NCBI RefSeq assembly: GCF_004363555.1
Contig: NZ_SNZJ01000001.1
Coordinates: 1-64,000 of the forward strand
Reading direction: 5' to 3'
Length of the DNA: 64,000 bases
From: Halomonas ventosae
GTDB taxonomy: Bacteria > Pseudomonadota > Gammaproteobacteria > Pseudomonadales > Halomonadaceae
In this document: positions 41,602-50,548 of the stretch, in pieces
Numbering within the stretch: the first letter of the stretch is position 1
Layout: each line of letters starts with the position of its first letter
Position numbers and translations under genes: made by a program
The notes under the pieces: generated by a model
Told to the model about the DNA's origin: nothing
Seen by the model: the letters and a program-made list of their open reading frames with translations, nothing else
Databases searched by the model: none

Positions 41602-43398
41602 CTAGTCCTTCGTCACCCGGTTGACCTCGGCCAGGCTGGTCAGCCCCTGCATCACCTTCAGCAGCCCACTGCGCCGCAGGTCCGGGTGGCCTTCCTTGCG
41701 CGCCTGGGTATCGAAATCCCGCGAGTTGCCGTTGGTCATGATCAGGTGGCTCATGTCATCGGAAATCGGTACCACCTCGTAGATGCCCACCCGGCCCTTA
41801 AAGCCCTGGGTGCATTGCTTGCAGCCCACCGGCTCATAGATGGTAGCCCCGGCGACCTCCTCCTCGGTGAAGCCCTGCTGCAGCAGCACCTCGCGGGGGA
41901 TGTCCGCCGGCTGCTTGCAGCGTTTGCACAGCCGCCGCGCCAGGCGCTGGGCGATGATCAGGCTCACGGAGCTCGCGATATTGAAGGGTGCCACCCCCAT
42001 GTTGGCCAGGCGGGTCAGGGTCTCCGCCGCCGAGTTGGTGTGCACGGTGGAGAGCACCAGGTGGCCGGTCTGGGAGGCCTTCACGGCGATCTCGGCGGTC
42101 TCCAGGTCGCGGATCTCGCCGACCATCACCACGTCCGGGTCCTGGCGCAGGAAGGCGCGCAGGGCGCTGGCGAAGTCCAGGCCGATCTTGGGCAGCACGT
42201 TCACCTGGTTGACCCCCGGCACCTTGATCTCAACCGGGTCCTCGGCGGTGCAGATGTTGCGCTCCACCTGGTTGAGGATATTGATGCCGGTATAGAGGGT
42301 CACCGTCTTGCCGCTGCCGGTGGGGCCGGTGACGAGGATCATGCCCTGGGGGTCGTCGAGCACCCCCTCGTACATGGTGCGCTGCTCGGGGGTGAAGCCC
42401 AGCTGCTCGATACCCAGCTGCGCCGAGCTGGGGTCGAGGATGCGCAGTACCACCTTCTCGCCGTACACCGTGGGCAGCGAGTTGACGCGAAAGTCGATGG
42501 AGCGGGTGGTGGAAAGCTTGAGCTTGATGGCGCCGTCCTGGGGCAGGCGGCGCTCCGAGATATCCAGCCGCGACATCACCTTCAGGCGCGCCGAGATGCG
42601 CGAGCGCATGGCGAAGGGCGGATGGGCCACGTCGTGGAGGATGCCGTCGATGCGAAAGCGCACCCGGTAGCTGGTTTCATACGGCTCGAAGTGGATATCC
42701 GAGGCGCCGCGGTGGATGGCGTCCAGCAGGATCTTGTTGACGAACTTGACGATGGGGGCGTCGTCGCCGGCCGCGGCCACCGCCGCCTGCTCGTCGGTGG
42801 CATCCACGACACCCTCGTCGAAGGCGAGCTCGCCCACGGCGTCGTCGACGTCACCTAGCTCGTCGAGCATGCTGCGCTCGCTGCGGGCGAGGTACCCCTC
42901 CAGCACCGGGCCGAGTTGGTCCACCGGGGCCAGCACGCCTTCAGGCGTGAGGCCGGTGGCGAACTGTAGCTCGTCGAGCAGGGCCAGGGTGGAGGGGTAG
43001 GGCACCGCCACGGTAAGCCGGTGGCCATGGCGCACCAGCGGCAGCACCCCCAGCCGGCGCAGGATCTTGTCCGGGTAGTCCGCCGCCGGCGGCAGGCTCT
43101 CCAGGCGGATCGCGTCCAGGTCTATGATCGGCAGGCCATATTCCCAGGCGGCGGAGAGCGTGGCCTTGCGCGCAGGTACCATGCCCGCCTCGATCAGGTG
43201 CTCGAGCAGCGACATCTCTGCCTCGCGGGCCTCGCCCTCGGCACGCACCGCCGCCGCCTCACCCAGCAGGCCGTCGCTCACAAGCCGCCTGGCCAGCCCG
43301 CGCAGCCCGCCGCGGTGGGTGGCGCCATGCAGCGCCGTATGTGTAGCTTCCGGCGCGGCCGGGGGCATCTCGGGAGAGGGGGGGCGGTAGTCGTTCAT
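41602..43398 (-). CDS. pilB: Type IV pilus extension ATPase PilB
   Basis: 598 residues. N-terminal MshEN-like region (about 60-170), followed by the GspE/PulE motor: Walker A GPTGSGKT at 358-365, Asp box, Walker B VVMVGEIRDLETAEIA, and zinc-binding CxxC pairs RLCKRCKQ and VGCKQCTQ near 480-530. Powers pilus assembly. The N-terminal MshEN part, if intact, may bind c-di-GMP, which would link it to the LOV-GGDEF-EAL protein; inference. Divergent from pilA. Confidence 0.94.
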   Translation of the reverse strand: MNDYRPPSPEMPPAAPEATHTALHGATHRGGLRGLARRLVSDGLLGEAAAVRAEGEAREAEMSLLEHLIEAGMVPARKATLSAAWEYGLPIIDLDAIRLESLPPAADYPDKILRRLGVLPLVRHGHRLTVAVPYPSTLALLDELQFATGLTPEGVLAPVDQLGPVLEGYLARSERSMLDELGDVDDAVGELAFDEGVVDATDEQAAVAAAGDDAPIVKFVNKILLDAIHRGASDIHFEPYETSYRVRFRIDGILHDVAHPPFAMRSRISARLKVMSRLDISERRLPQDGAIKLKLSTTRSIDFRVNSLPTVYGEKVVLRILDPSSAQLGIEQLGFTPEQRTMYEGVLDDPQGMILVTGPTGSGKTVTLYTGINILNQVERNICTAEDPVEIKVPGVNQVNVLPKIGLDFASALRAFLRQDPDVVMVGEIRDLETAEIAVKASQTGHLVLSTVHTNSAAETLTRLANMGVAPFNIASSVSLIIAQRLARRLCKRCKQPADIPREVLLQQGFTEEEVAGATIYEPVGCKQCTQGFKGRVGIYEVVPISDDMSHLIMTNGNSRDFDTQARKEGHPDLRRSGLLKVMQGLTSLAEVNRVTKD

Positions 43399-43610
43399 GG
43401 CGCCTCATGGTGTCGCAGCAAGGTGCTGCGGTAGCGAGAGTGAGTCGTCTGGGCTGATTCTAGCCCCTGTGGCATGGCCCCGCCCAGCAAGGCACCACGC
43501 CAATTCAACCTTTTCCTCGCACTTCGGCTCATACGCTGGTATGAAAATTCTGCTACTCACTCACCTTTCGGCTACAATGCCCCTTGCAGGGTTGCAGATC
43601 GTAAATTAAT

Positions 43611-43705
43611 GTAACCCGTACCGGGCGGCATAAAGCCCGATGAACCCGGTGGCGGGGCAAGGCTGAGACGCCTCATCCTGACCACCTACCGTGAACCCGT
43701 ACGGG
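43611..43705 (+). promoter_or_regulatory. Structured pilA leader with three repeated hairpins
   Basis: Three units of AACCCG-(loop)-CGGGCG type. Stems: CCCG/CGGG with loop TAC (43615-43625), CCCG/CGGG with loop GTGG (43645-43656), CCC/GGG with loop GTAC (43696-43705). They lie 60-150 bases before pilA in the pilB-pilA divergent gap (43399-43764), which contains no gene. The strand and function are not known; no match to a riboswitch class I recognise. Confidence 0.5.
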
Positions 43706-43764
43706 CGACGAGAAAAAGGCATACGCCAGACGCGCCACGGCGGACAGGAGCAAGGGGCAGGGCC

Positions 43765-44238
43765 ATGAAGAAACAAGGCATGCAGAAATACGTGAAGACC
43801 GGGCAGGGCGGTTTTACCCTCATCGAGTTGATGATCGTGGTGGCGATTATCGGCATCTTGGCGGCAATTGCAATTCCGAGATACCAGGATTATGTGGCTA
43901 GGGCACAGGCAACGGAGGCTCTTAATCTTGCTGGAGGACTTAGAATAGATATTGCTGAACAATTTACTCAAGGCACGACTTTTGCAAGCATGGCAGAGGC
44001 CACTAGTCCCTTGGCTACTAGTGCCCAGACCCTAGAAGGGGAATATGTGGATGCTACAGGTGTGTCTATTGACGCAACTCCAGCTCCGATTTCTATCAGT
44101 GTAGATTTTGCACGTGGTGTCCATACTGGCGATACGTTGACTCTCACTCCAACTCTTAACGCGGCTAGTGATCAAATTGCTTCTTGGACCTGTGCTGGTC
44201 TAGATGATGTGAATCACATGCCTAGCGCTTGTAGGTGA
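43765..44238 (+). CDS. pilA: Type IVa major pilin PilA
   Basis: 157 residues. Prepilin leader of 16 residues ending GQGG, cut before Phe17 ([21 protein letters not shown]), with Glu21 as the conserved mature Glu5. C-terminal disulfide loop between Cys142-area SWTCAG and PSACR. The first 35 codons are GC-rich and conserved; from about 43865 the bases turn visibly AT-rich with rare codons, indicating an exchanged, variable head region. Good ribosome site (AAGGGGCAGGGCC). Followed by a strong terminator. Convergent with the glycosyl-ligase gene. Confidence 0.95.
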   Translation: MKKQGMQKYVKTGQGGFTLIELMIVVAIIGILAAIAIPRYQDYVARAQATEALNLAGGLRIDIAEQFTQGTTFASMAEATSPLATSAQTLEGEYVDATGVSIDATPAPISISVDFARGVHTGDTLTLTPTLNAASDQIASWTCAGLDDVNHMPSACR

Positions 44239-44286
44239 CAGCGATAATAGAGGCAAGACTTCTATTTCCCTTCTAGCTTGAATCAA

Positions 44287-44328
44287 CCATCGGCCGGCAG
44301 AAATGCCGGTCGATGGCTTTTGCTTTTC
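44287..44328 (+). terminator. Rho-independent terminator of pilA
   Basis: 13-bp stem CCATCGGCCGGCA / TGCCGGTCGATGG (one G-T pair) with a GAAA tetraloop at 44300-44303, followed by CTTTTGCTTTT. A classical terminator 50 bases after the pilA stop. Confidence 0.9.
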
Positions 44329-44426
44329 CAAGTCTCCGGCCTTGCCAAGCAGTTGAGGCTATAATGCGACCGTCTTATCGCGACTTGCTTCAGCCGTCGG
44401 TCGCTCCTGATAGCGTCCCGCGTGCT

Positions 44427-46139
44427 CTATCGCTGCAGCGTATCAGGCTGACTCGCCAGTCCGGCCGCGTCCTGCGCCTCTAGCTTGTTTGCAAAATGCG
44501 GGAAGAGTTGTTCGAAACGCTGTTGGGTATCGCCGTCCTTTTGAGCAGATGCCTCGTCAGCCAGAATCAGATTCTGGTAGAGTTCAGGGTTGGGTAACAG
44601 CATGACTTGTCTTTCTGCCCATTGGCGATAAGTCTCGACCATGTCGGTCGAGTCCAGGGTCGTGGCGGCCGAGAGTCTCTGTGACATCACCAGGAAATCG
44701 AGGTCGTAAGGAATGCCCAGTGGGTTGATGACGCTGGTCAGGGAGTCGGTATTCTGGCCACTGGTTTCGTAATAGGCCTTGACCTGCCATAGAGTCTGCA
44801 AGTGGGATGTCATGAAAACCCATACAATGGGTACCGACAGCCAAGTACCTGCCCGAATGCCGAAAGTATACCTGTTGGCTCTGGTCTTCGTCTGCCAGCT
44901 AACGCGGGCGACTAACCCCAATAGCAACAGAAACGCTAGCCAATGGCCCAAGGATTGGTAAAACGGGTATTCCAGCATTGCATGGATAGCCAGCGGCAGC
45001 AGCAGGGCGGCCATCAGCAGCCTCTCTCTCAGTGGCCCGCGATCCCATAACCGCCAGGCCACCCATCCCGCGAAGGCCAGTATCGCCAACATCGGCAGCA
45101 GCCCGCCCTCGATGCCCCAGTAGAGCAACTCGTTATGTGGGTGGCTGTAATGTTCCTTGAGCGTTGCGCGGCCTTCCTCGGCAGTTCGCCAATCGGCATG
45201 ACTTTGCAGAAAGTCATGCTGGAAACGACCATAGCCCCAGCCGGTAATGGGCTTCTCAGCGATCATGCGCAGGCTGTGTTCATAGACCTGGGGGCGATAG
45301 CCTTGCGACCCGATTGACTCGGCGCTACGCCCCCCTTCGCCCTGGGTCATCAAGACAATCACCGCCAGCAGGCAGCCCGCGGCCAAGGCGCCTGCCCAAG
45401 GCCTGAAACGGGAGCGGTCAAGGTGCCACAGGTGCAGGAGCACGATGGGCACTGCGATCAGTGCCGCCAGCCAACCGGTGCGTGAGGCGATAACCAGGAT
45501 CAGGGCCGGCATGAAGAGCGGTGCGAGCAGGACGACGCCGCGTTCGAGCTTGCTGTCACGTGACTCCCCAAAGAGCCAGGCTGAGACCACCAGGCCCGTG
45601 ACCAGGAAACTGGCCATCACGTTGACCTGCTGGAAGATGCCGTAAGGTCGCCCTGTCTCGGGGTTGTAGCCTAGCCAGTTGCCAGGCTCGAGCAGGTAGA
45701 ACTGCACATAGCCCAAAATGGTTTCCATCAGGACACCGAGCAGGATGGCCATACCCAGCCACCACCAGTCGCGGCGGGTCAGCTGGAGCTGGGCGAGCCC
45801 CAGCAGCAGGATGGCGCCGGCGGTCACCGTCAGCATTCGCGGCAGGGCAATCAGCGAGGCCTCGTTCCAGGACCAGAGGAAAGGTAGCCAGAGGGCCAGC
45901 AGCAACAACCCGAGCCCGATATGGAACTTGCTGTAACGGATCACACCTCGGGTGGCGGGCCACATGGAGAGCGCCATCATCAGGCCGAAGCCCATCCATA
46001 CGGTGGCGTTGAAGGGCAGGCGCAGCCCGGAGCCGCCCATATTGGGAAAGGTGATGTGCAGTAGTACCGTGAAGGTGAAGATCGCCGTGCCGATGAACCA
46101 CTTGATCAGGCGGCGGTTGGGGGCGGTGTCGGTGGTCAT
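44427..46139 (-). CDS. Pilin O-glycosylation ligase-like protein (PglL/Wzy_C family)
   Basis: 570 residues, about 12 membrane helices plus a C-terminal soluble tail of about 110 residues. [18 protein letters not shown] is the PglL_A motif (Q..N), and a periplasmic loop has [12 protein letters not shown] and [15 protein letters not shown], the Wzy_C/WaaL signature whose His is needed for catalysis. Such enzymes transfer lipid-linked glycans to pilin (PglL, TfpO/PilO) or to lipid A. Location opposite pilA favours a pilin ligase. The pilin C-terminus is Cys-Arg rather than Ser, so the modified residue must be internal if this is right. A degenerate REP (about 44378-44411) separates it from the terminator. 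Confidence 0.82.
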   Translation of the reverse strand: MTTDTAPNRRLIKWFIGTAIFTFTVLLHITFPNMGGSGLRLPFNATVWMGFGLMMALSMWPATRGVIRYSKFHIGLGLLLLALWLPFLWSWNEASLIALPRMLTVTAGAILLLGLAQLQLTRRDWWWLGMAILLGVLMETILGYVQFYLLEPGNWLGYNPETGRPYGIFQQVNVMASFLVTGLVVSAWLFGESRDSKLERGVVLLAPLFMPALILVIASRTGWLAALIAVPIVLLHLWHLDRSRFRPWAGALAAGCLLAVIVLMTQGEGGRSAESIGSQGYRPQVYEHSLRMIAEKPITGWGYGRFQHDFLQSHADWRTAEEGRATLKEHYSHPHNELLYWGIEGGLLPMLAILAFAGWVAWRLWDRGPLRERLLMAALLLPLAIHAMLEYPFYQSLGHWLAFLLLLGLVARVSWQTKTRANRYTFGIRAGTWLSVPIVWVFMTSHLQTLWQVKAYYETSGQNTDSLTSVINPLGIPYDLDFLVMSQRLSAATTLDSTDMVETYRQWAERQVMLLPNPELYQNLILADEASAQKDGDTQQRFEQLFPHFANKLEAQDAAGLASQPDTLQR

Positions 46140-46332
46140 GGCAGTCCCTGCGGCCCTATGGGCTCAGTATTCTCAATGCCGATTCGTATCGGAATGTAAC
46201 ATGACTAGTGTCGCGGGGCGGGCAGCCGATGTAAAGCGTTGCGAGGCCTTGTGGGAAGGGGTTCCCATGCTTTCGCGTTACACTTCATCAACCCGGCTGC
46301 ACAGTGCGCTGGGATGCGAAGGAGAAACGGGC

Positions 46333-46773
46333 ATGTTCAAGGAGTTCAAGGAATTCAAGGAATTCGCCGTACGCGGCAACGTGGTGGACATGGCCGTCGG
46401 GATCATTATCGGCGGGGCCTTCGGCACCATCGTCAAGAGCCTGGTCAATGACGTTCTGATGCCGCCCATCGGGCTGCTGATGGGCGGTGTCGATTTCTCC
46501 GATATCTTCCTGGTGCTCAAGGGCGAGGGGCCCTATGCCACACTGGCCGATGCCACGGCGGCAGGCGCGGTGACCCTTAATGTCGGGGTGTTCGTCAACA
46601 ATGTGGTCAGCTTCCTGATCGTGGCCTTCGCGGTCTTCCTGCTGGTGAAGGGCATCAATCGCCTGCGCCGCCAGCAGGCCGAGGCACCCACCGAGCCTAC
46701 GGCGCCCCCGGAGGAGATCCTGCTGCTGCGCGAGATCCGCGATGCGTTGCACAAGGCTTCAGGCAAGGAGTAG
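46333..46773 (+). CDS. mscL: Large-conductance mechanosensitive channel MscL
   Basis: 146 residues. N-terminal amphipathic [27 protein letters not shown], conserved first helix, [23 protein letters not shown] second helix and the cytoplasmic bundle [13 protein letters not shown]. Opens under turgor to release solutes, important for a bacterium facing osmotic downshock. ATG at 46333 with GAAGGAG upstream. Confidence 0.96.
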   Translation: MFKEFKEFKEFAVRGNVVDMAVGIIIGGAFGTIVKSLVNDVLMPPIGLLMGGVDFSDIFLVLKGEGPYATLADATAAGAVTLNVGVFVNNVVSFLIVAFAVFLLVKGINRLRRQQAEAPTEPTAPPEEILLLREIRDALHKASGKE

Positions 46774-46808
46774 ATACCGCCTGGGTCGGGGACGGCAAGA
46801 CAGGCTAT

Positions 46809-47255
46809 TCAGGAGCCCCAGCGCACCCGGAAGGAGAGCCCCGCCACCACGAACAGCACCGAGAGCAAGGTGACGGCGAGGATATGCCAGCCCATCAGCG
46901 GCAGGGTAGCGGGGGAGAGGCGCGGGATAACCCGGAAGCGGGCGTGAGCCGCCACCAGGGCGGTGAGGCCGAGCAGGGCGAGCTTGAACTGGATCAGCTG
47001 CGCCACCGGGCCGCCCTCGGCCGAGAACCACAGCGCCAGGGAGGGCAGCTTCTGCCAGGCCAGCCATAGCCCGGTGACGATCTGCACCACCAGCGCCGGC
47101 ATGCCGATCCGCTCGTAGCCCTGCTCGAACCAGGTCAGCGCCGCCACGTCCTTGCCCTTCAGCACCCGCGGCAGGATGGTCACCGCCAGCACCAGGTGCC
47201 CGCCGGTCCAGACGGTGGCGCCCAGCAGGTGCAGCAACAGCAGGATGGCGGTCAT
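46809..47255 (-). CDS. CopD-like / heme-copper type small membrane protein
   Basis: 148 residues, four helices. Begins MTAILLLLHLLGATVWTGGHL with His9 and His20, then VLAVTILPRVL and conserved W and R residues. Belongs to the CopD/COG5615 domain family, found as integral-membrane proteins in copper homeostasis or as hydrogenase-cytochrome-like modules. Stand-alone gene, convergent with mscL; function uncertain. Confidence 0.75.
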   Translation of the reverse strand: MTAILLLLHLLGATVWTGGHLVLAVTILPRVLKGKDVAALTWFEQGYERIGMPALVVQIVTGLWLAWQKLPSLALWFSAEGGPVAQLIQFKLALLGLTALVAAHARFRVIPRLSPATLPLMGWHILAVTLLSVLFVVAGLSFRVRWGS

Positions 47256-47355
47256 GGTGGCTCCTGGGTCACGGTGAGATCAGGCCCCAGGGGCCCGATG
47301 GGGCTGGTCGCGAGAAATCAGGCTATCAGAGCGGGTGCTTAGATAAAGAGGGCGC

Positions 47356-47538
47356 TCAGATATAGAACTGAGGCAGGTGACGGCCTCGGGATGTCTGGGC
47401 GCCCTTCTTCGGCAGGTAGGCCACGGGGCGGCTCCAGATGGTCAGGAAGCGCTCGGTGCTGCGGCGGCGACGGGCCGAGCGCAGCGGGCGGGCGGGAAGG
47501 GGCTGGTCCCAGATGGTGGCGAAGGTGGTGTTGGTCAT
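47356..47538 (-). CDS. Hypothetical small Arg-rich protein
   Basis: 60 residues (MTNTTFATIWDQPLPARPLR at the start, PKKGAQTSRGRHLPQFYI at the end), very basic. GGAG lies eight bases before the ATG at 47538. No family recognised. It fills the gap between the CopD-like gene and cysQ and faces the latter. Confidence 0.45.
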   Translation of the reverse strand: MTNTTFATIWDQPLPARPLRSARRRRSTERFLTIWSRPVAYLPKKGAQTSRGRHLPQFYI

Positions 47539-47615
47539 GTGGCGTCTCCGGGGCCATGATGGCCCGCTAATATATGTGGAAGTTTTTTCCATTATACCCA
47601 AGGTCAAACGCTTGT

Positions 47616-47633
47616 CTACGACCTAGGTCGTAG
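47616..47633. promoter_or_regulatory. 18-bp perfect palindrome upstream of cysQ
   Basis: CTACGACCTAGGTCGTAG, fully symmetric, ends 22 bases before the cysQ ATG and 78 bases before the start of the divergent small ORF. An unspaced palindrome of this length is likely a transcription-factor operator; the cognate protein is unknown. Confidence 0.55.
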
Positions 47634-47655
47634 GTAATGGCAAGGGAGGAAATGC

Positions 47656-48531
47656 ATGAGGCTGGACCAGGAGACCATCGAGCGGCTAATTGCCGGGGTG
47701 GCGGCCGCTGGGCGGGAAGTGATGGCGATCTACCGCCGGGGCTTTGCTGTCGAGCACAAGGCCGACGACAGCCCGCTCACCGAGGCCGACATGGCCGCCC
47801 ACCACGCCCTGCTGGCGCTGCTCGCGCGCGAGACGCCGGACATCCCGGTGCTCTCCGAGGAGTCCGGCGAGATCCCCTTTGCCACCCGGCGCGGGTGGGC
47901 GCGCTACTGGCTGGTCGACCCGCTGGATGGCACCCGCGAGTTCATCGCCGGCAACGGCGAGTTCACCCTCAACCTGGCGCTGGTGGAGGAGGGCGTGCCG
48001 GTGTTCGGCATCGTGCATGCCCCGGCGCTGCCGGAGGGCGCGGTGACCTGGTGGGGACAGGTGGGGCAGGGTGCCTTTCGGCGTGAGATCGCGGGGGAGG
48101 GCGAAAGCGCTCAGCCAGGCAGCAGCGACCGGCCGATCCGGGTACGTGCTCTGCCCGATCCCGACATCGAGCCCTGGCAAGTGGTGGGCAGCCGCCGCAA
48201 TGGCCGGGAAGCCTTTGAGGCCTTCTGCCAGGCGCTGCCGGCCCACGCCACGCTGAATATCGGCAGCTCGCTGAAGTTCTGCCTGATCGGCGAGGGCAGG
48301 GCGGACCTCTACCCGCGCCTGGCGCCCACCTGCGAGTGGGATACCGCCGCGGCCCAGGCCATCGTTACCGCCGCCGGCGGCCAGGTGCTCGACGCCGAGA
48401 CGCTCCAGCCTCTGCGCTGTAACCAGCAGGAGAGCCTGCTCAACCCCGGCTTCATCGCCTGCGGGCAGCGCGATGCGCGCTCGGAGGCGGCGCTGGCCAA
48501 GGCCCTGCAGGTCGACCCGGGGAGCCGCTGA
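47656..48531 (+). CDS. cysQ: 3'(2'),5'-bisphosphate nucleotidase CysQ
   Basis: 291 residues, about 40 longer than E. coli CysQ. Inositol monophosphatase fold: metal site LSEESGEIP, DPLDGTREFI (near 87-96) and CEWDTAAAQAI. Degrades PAP formed in sulfate assimilation to AMP. Strong GGGAGGAA ribosome site. The extra length is in a Glu/Ser-rich loop around 150-165. Followed by a beta-CASP nuclease, a combination also seen with nanoRNase functions. Confidence 0.93.
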   Translation: MRLDQETIERLIAGVAAAGREVMAIYRRGFAVEHKADDSPLTEADMAAHHALLALLARETPDIPVLSEESGEIPFATRRGWARYWLVDPLDGTREFIAGNGEFTLNLALVEEGVPVFGIVHAPALPEGAVTWWGQVGQGAFRREIAGEGESAQPGSSDRPIRVRALPDPDIEPWQVVGSRRNGREAFEAFCQALPAHATLNIGSSLKFCLIGEGRADLYPRLAPTCEWDTAAAQAIVTAAGGQVLDAETLQPLRCNQQESLLNPGFIACGQRDARSEAALAKALQVDPGSR

Positions 48532-48627
48532 GGGGCTGCGCCCCATGGCAGCTACCCCGGAAACCAACCTTGCCTACACTGAGGGCATCGGAGATGGATA
48601 TTGGATAGCGGCAGGGAGGCCACCCGG

Positions 48628-50046
48628 ATGCAGACCCCACGGATTGTTCACCACGGCGCTGCCGAGGGCGTGACCGGCAGCTGCCACCGCCTGCAGGTGA
48701 GCGAGGAGCGCGCGCTGCTGGTGGATTGCGGGCTCTTCCAGGGCCAGGACGCCGACCACCTCGATAGCCTCGAACAGCACCGGGTGCGCTTCCCGGTGGA
48801 CGACGTGCTGGCGCTGGTGGTGACCCATGTGCATATCGACCATATCGGCCGGCTGCCCTACCTGCTGGCGGCGGGCTACCGCGGGCCGATCCTGTGTTCG
48901 GTGCCCTCCGCGCGGCTGCTGCCGCTGGTGATCGAGGACGCGCTGAAGATCGGCTTCACCCGCGACCGGGCGCTGATCGAGCGCTTCCTGGGCGAGGTGG
49001 AGGGGCGGCTGGTGCCGCTGGAGTACCGGCAGTGGCATACGGTGATCGATGACGATCACCACCGGATACGCGTCAAGCTGCAGCGCGCCGGGCATATCCT
49101 CGGCTCGGCCTATGTGGAGGTCGACGTGCGCGACCACGCCACGGGCGAGTCAAGCCGCACGGTCTTCTCCGGCGATCTGGGCGCGCCCTATGCGCCGCTG
49201 CTGCCGGCGCCGAGATCACCCTATCGCGCCGACACCCTGGTGATCGAGAGCACCTACGGGAACCGCACCCACGAGGACCGCACCACCCGCCGGGCGCGGC
49301 TCAAGGGCGCCATCGACCGGGCCCTGCAGAACGCCGGCAGCGTGGTGATCCCCGCCTTCAGCATCGGCCGCACCCAGGAGCTGCTCTATGAGCTCGAGGG
49401 GCTGATCCACGGCGCCACGGATGCGCGCTGGCGCGAGCTCGAGATCATCGTCGACTCACCGCTGGCCGCGCGCTTCACCCGGGTCTACCGCGAACTCAGG
49501 CCCTGGTGGGACGCCGAGGCCCAGCGCCGGCTACACGGCGGACGCCACCCGCTGAGCTTCGAGAATCTTTATACCGTTAACTCTCACGAGGAACACGAGC
49601 AGACGGTGGAGTACCTGGCCCGCACCCATCGCCCGGCGGTGGTGATCGCCGCTAGCGGCATGGTCACCGGCGGGCGGGTGGTCAACTACCTCAAGCGCAT
49701 GCTGGGTGACCCGCGCCACGCCGTGGTGTTCATCGGCTACCAGGGCGCCGGCACCCCGGGCCGCGACATCCAGCGCTACGGGCCCCGCGGCGGCTGGGTG
49801 GAACTCGACGGCGAGCGCATTGACATCCGCGCGCATATCGAGACCGTCAGCGGTTACTCCGCCCACGCCGACCAGCAGAACCTGCTCGACTTCATCCGCC
49901 GCATGCGCCACCCGCCGCGCCAGGTGCGCCTGGTGCACGGCGAGCGCGACGCCCAACTTGCCTTCAAGGCGAGGATCGAACAGTGGGCGAGGGACGCCGG
50001 CCGGGAGGTTGAGGTGAGCCTGGGGGCGGATCACCAGATGGAGTGA
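48628..50046 (+). CDS. MBL-fold beta-CASP RNA-processing nuclease (CPSF73-like)
   Basis: 472 residues. Zinc motif VVTHVHIDHIGRLP (H67, H69, D71, H72), AGHILGSAYVEVDV, FSGDLG, STYGNRTHED, beta-CASP motifs PAFSIGRTQELLYEL and IIVDSPLA, ending with SGYSAHADQQNLL and VHGE. Similar to the YSH1/CPSF-type bacterial exonucleases. ATG at 48628 (GGGAGG upstream); an upstream TTG would extend by nine residues. Ends overlapping the convergent zinc-ribbon gene by 16 bases. Confidence 0.9.
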   Translation: MQTPRIVHHGAAEGVTGSCHRLQVSEERALLVDCGLFQGQDADHLDSLEQHRVRFPVDDVLALVVTHVHIDHIGRLPYLLAAGYRGPILCSVPSARLLPLVIEDALKIGFTRDRALIERFLGEVEGRLVPLEYRQWHTVIDDDHHRIRVKLQRAGHILGSAYVEVDVRDHATGESSRTVFSGDLGAPYAPLLPAPRSPYRADTLVIESTYGNRTHEDRTTRRARLKGAIDRALQNAGSVVIPAFSIGRTQELLYELEGLIHGATDARWRELEIIVDSPLAARFTRVYRELRPWWDAEAQRRLHGGRHPLSFENLYTVNSHEEHEQTVEYLARTHRPAVVIAASGMVTGGRVVNYLKRMLGDPRHAVVFIGYQGAGTPGRDIQRYGPRGGWVELDGERIDIRAHIETVSGYSAHADQQNLLDFIRRMRHPPRQVRLVHGERDAQLAFKARIEQWARDAGREVEVSLGADHQME

Positions 50047-50249
50047 GGGGAGGTCTCCGCCTCGGCGCCGAGGCGGCCCAGTCGGGTATTCCGTTCGCAA
50101 TTGGCGCAGGTGACCACGGCCAGGTCGTTGTCGACCGCCTCGAGCGTGAACTCCTGCCAGTCATTGGCCCGGGCGATCTCGATGGTGCCGCAGGCGCAGG
50201 ACAGGATGCGCCGGCCCTGGGGGTCGACGTCGAGCGTGATGGGTCTCAT
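50031..50249 (-). CDS. Small zinc-ribbon-like protein
   Basis: 72 residues. A CAC pair and a CANC pair (ILSCACGTIE and VTCANCERN) spaced about 33 residues apart suggest a zinc ribbon. ATG at 50249 preceded by GGGAGGG. Function unknown; 3' end overlaps the nuclease gene tail-to-tail. Confidence 0.6.
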   Translation of the reverse strand: MRPITLDVDPQGRRILSCACGTIEIARANDWQEFTLEAVDNDLAVVTCANCERNTRLGRLGAEAETSPHSIW

Positions 50250-50357
50250 GGGCAATCCCTCCCTGGATCTGCCCCGATGGTACGCCATCGCACCGCCCGA
50301 CTTCGTACGAGAACGCGGCTGCGGCGTGTAGGCGATCTCGTCGGTTGTGGTTTAGGT

Positions 50358-50490
50358 TTCTTCGCGGTGCCAGTCGAGGTGTCGAACCATCGGCTTGCAC
50401 ATCAGGTTCGAGTCAACTTGTAGGAGCCGTGCTTGCACGGCGATTTGGTGCATGGTGTTGGTTATTCGCGGTGCAAGCACCGCTCCCACG
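50358..50490. repeat. REP cluster 8
   Basis: An enlarged variant with decayed arms at 50358-50401, then regular REPs at 50419-50446 and 50463-50490, plus half-units to about 50527. Lies in the 299-base gap after yjbH; nothing else is seen in it. Confidence 0.85.
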
Positions 50491-50548
50491 AAAACCAACG
50501 CTTCCACGTAAACCAACCGCTCCTACGATCCCAGCCTGGCTCAGGCGA

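Noticed and set aside
43640..43720. TPP-riboswitch-like GGCTGAGA and GAACCCG in the pilA leader
   Set aside because: The spacing and the second conserved arm (CTGATC..GCG.AGGGA) are missing, and pilA has no link to thiamine. c-di-GMP-I (GEMM) hallmarks are also absent.
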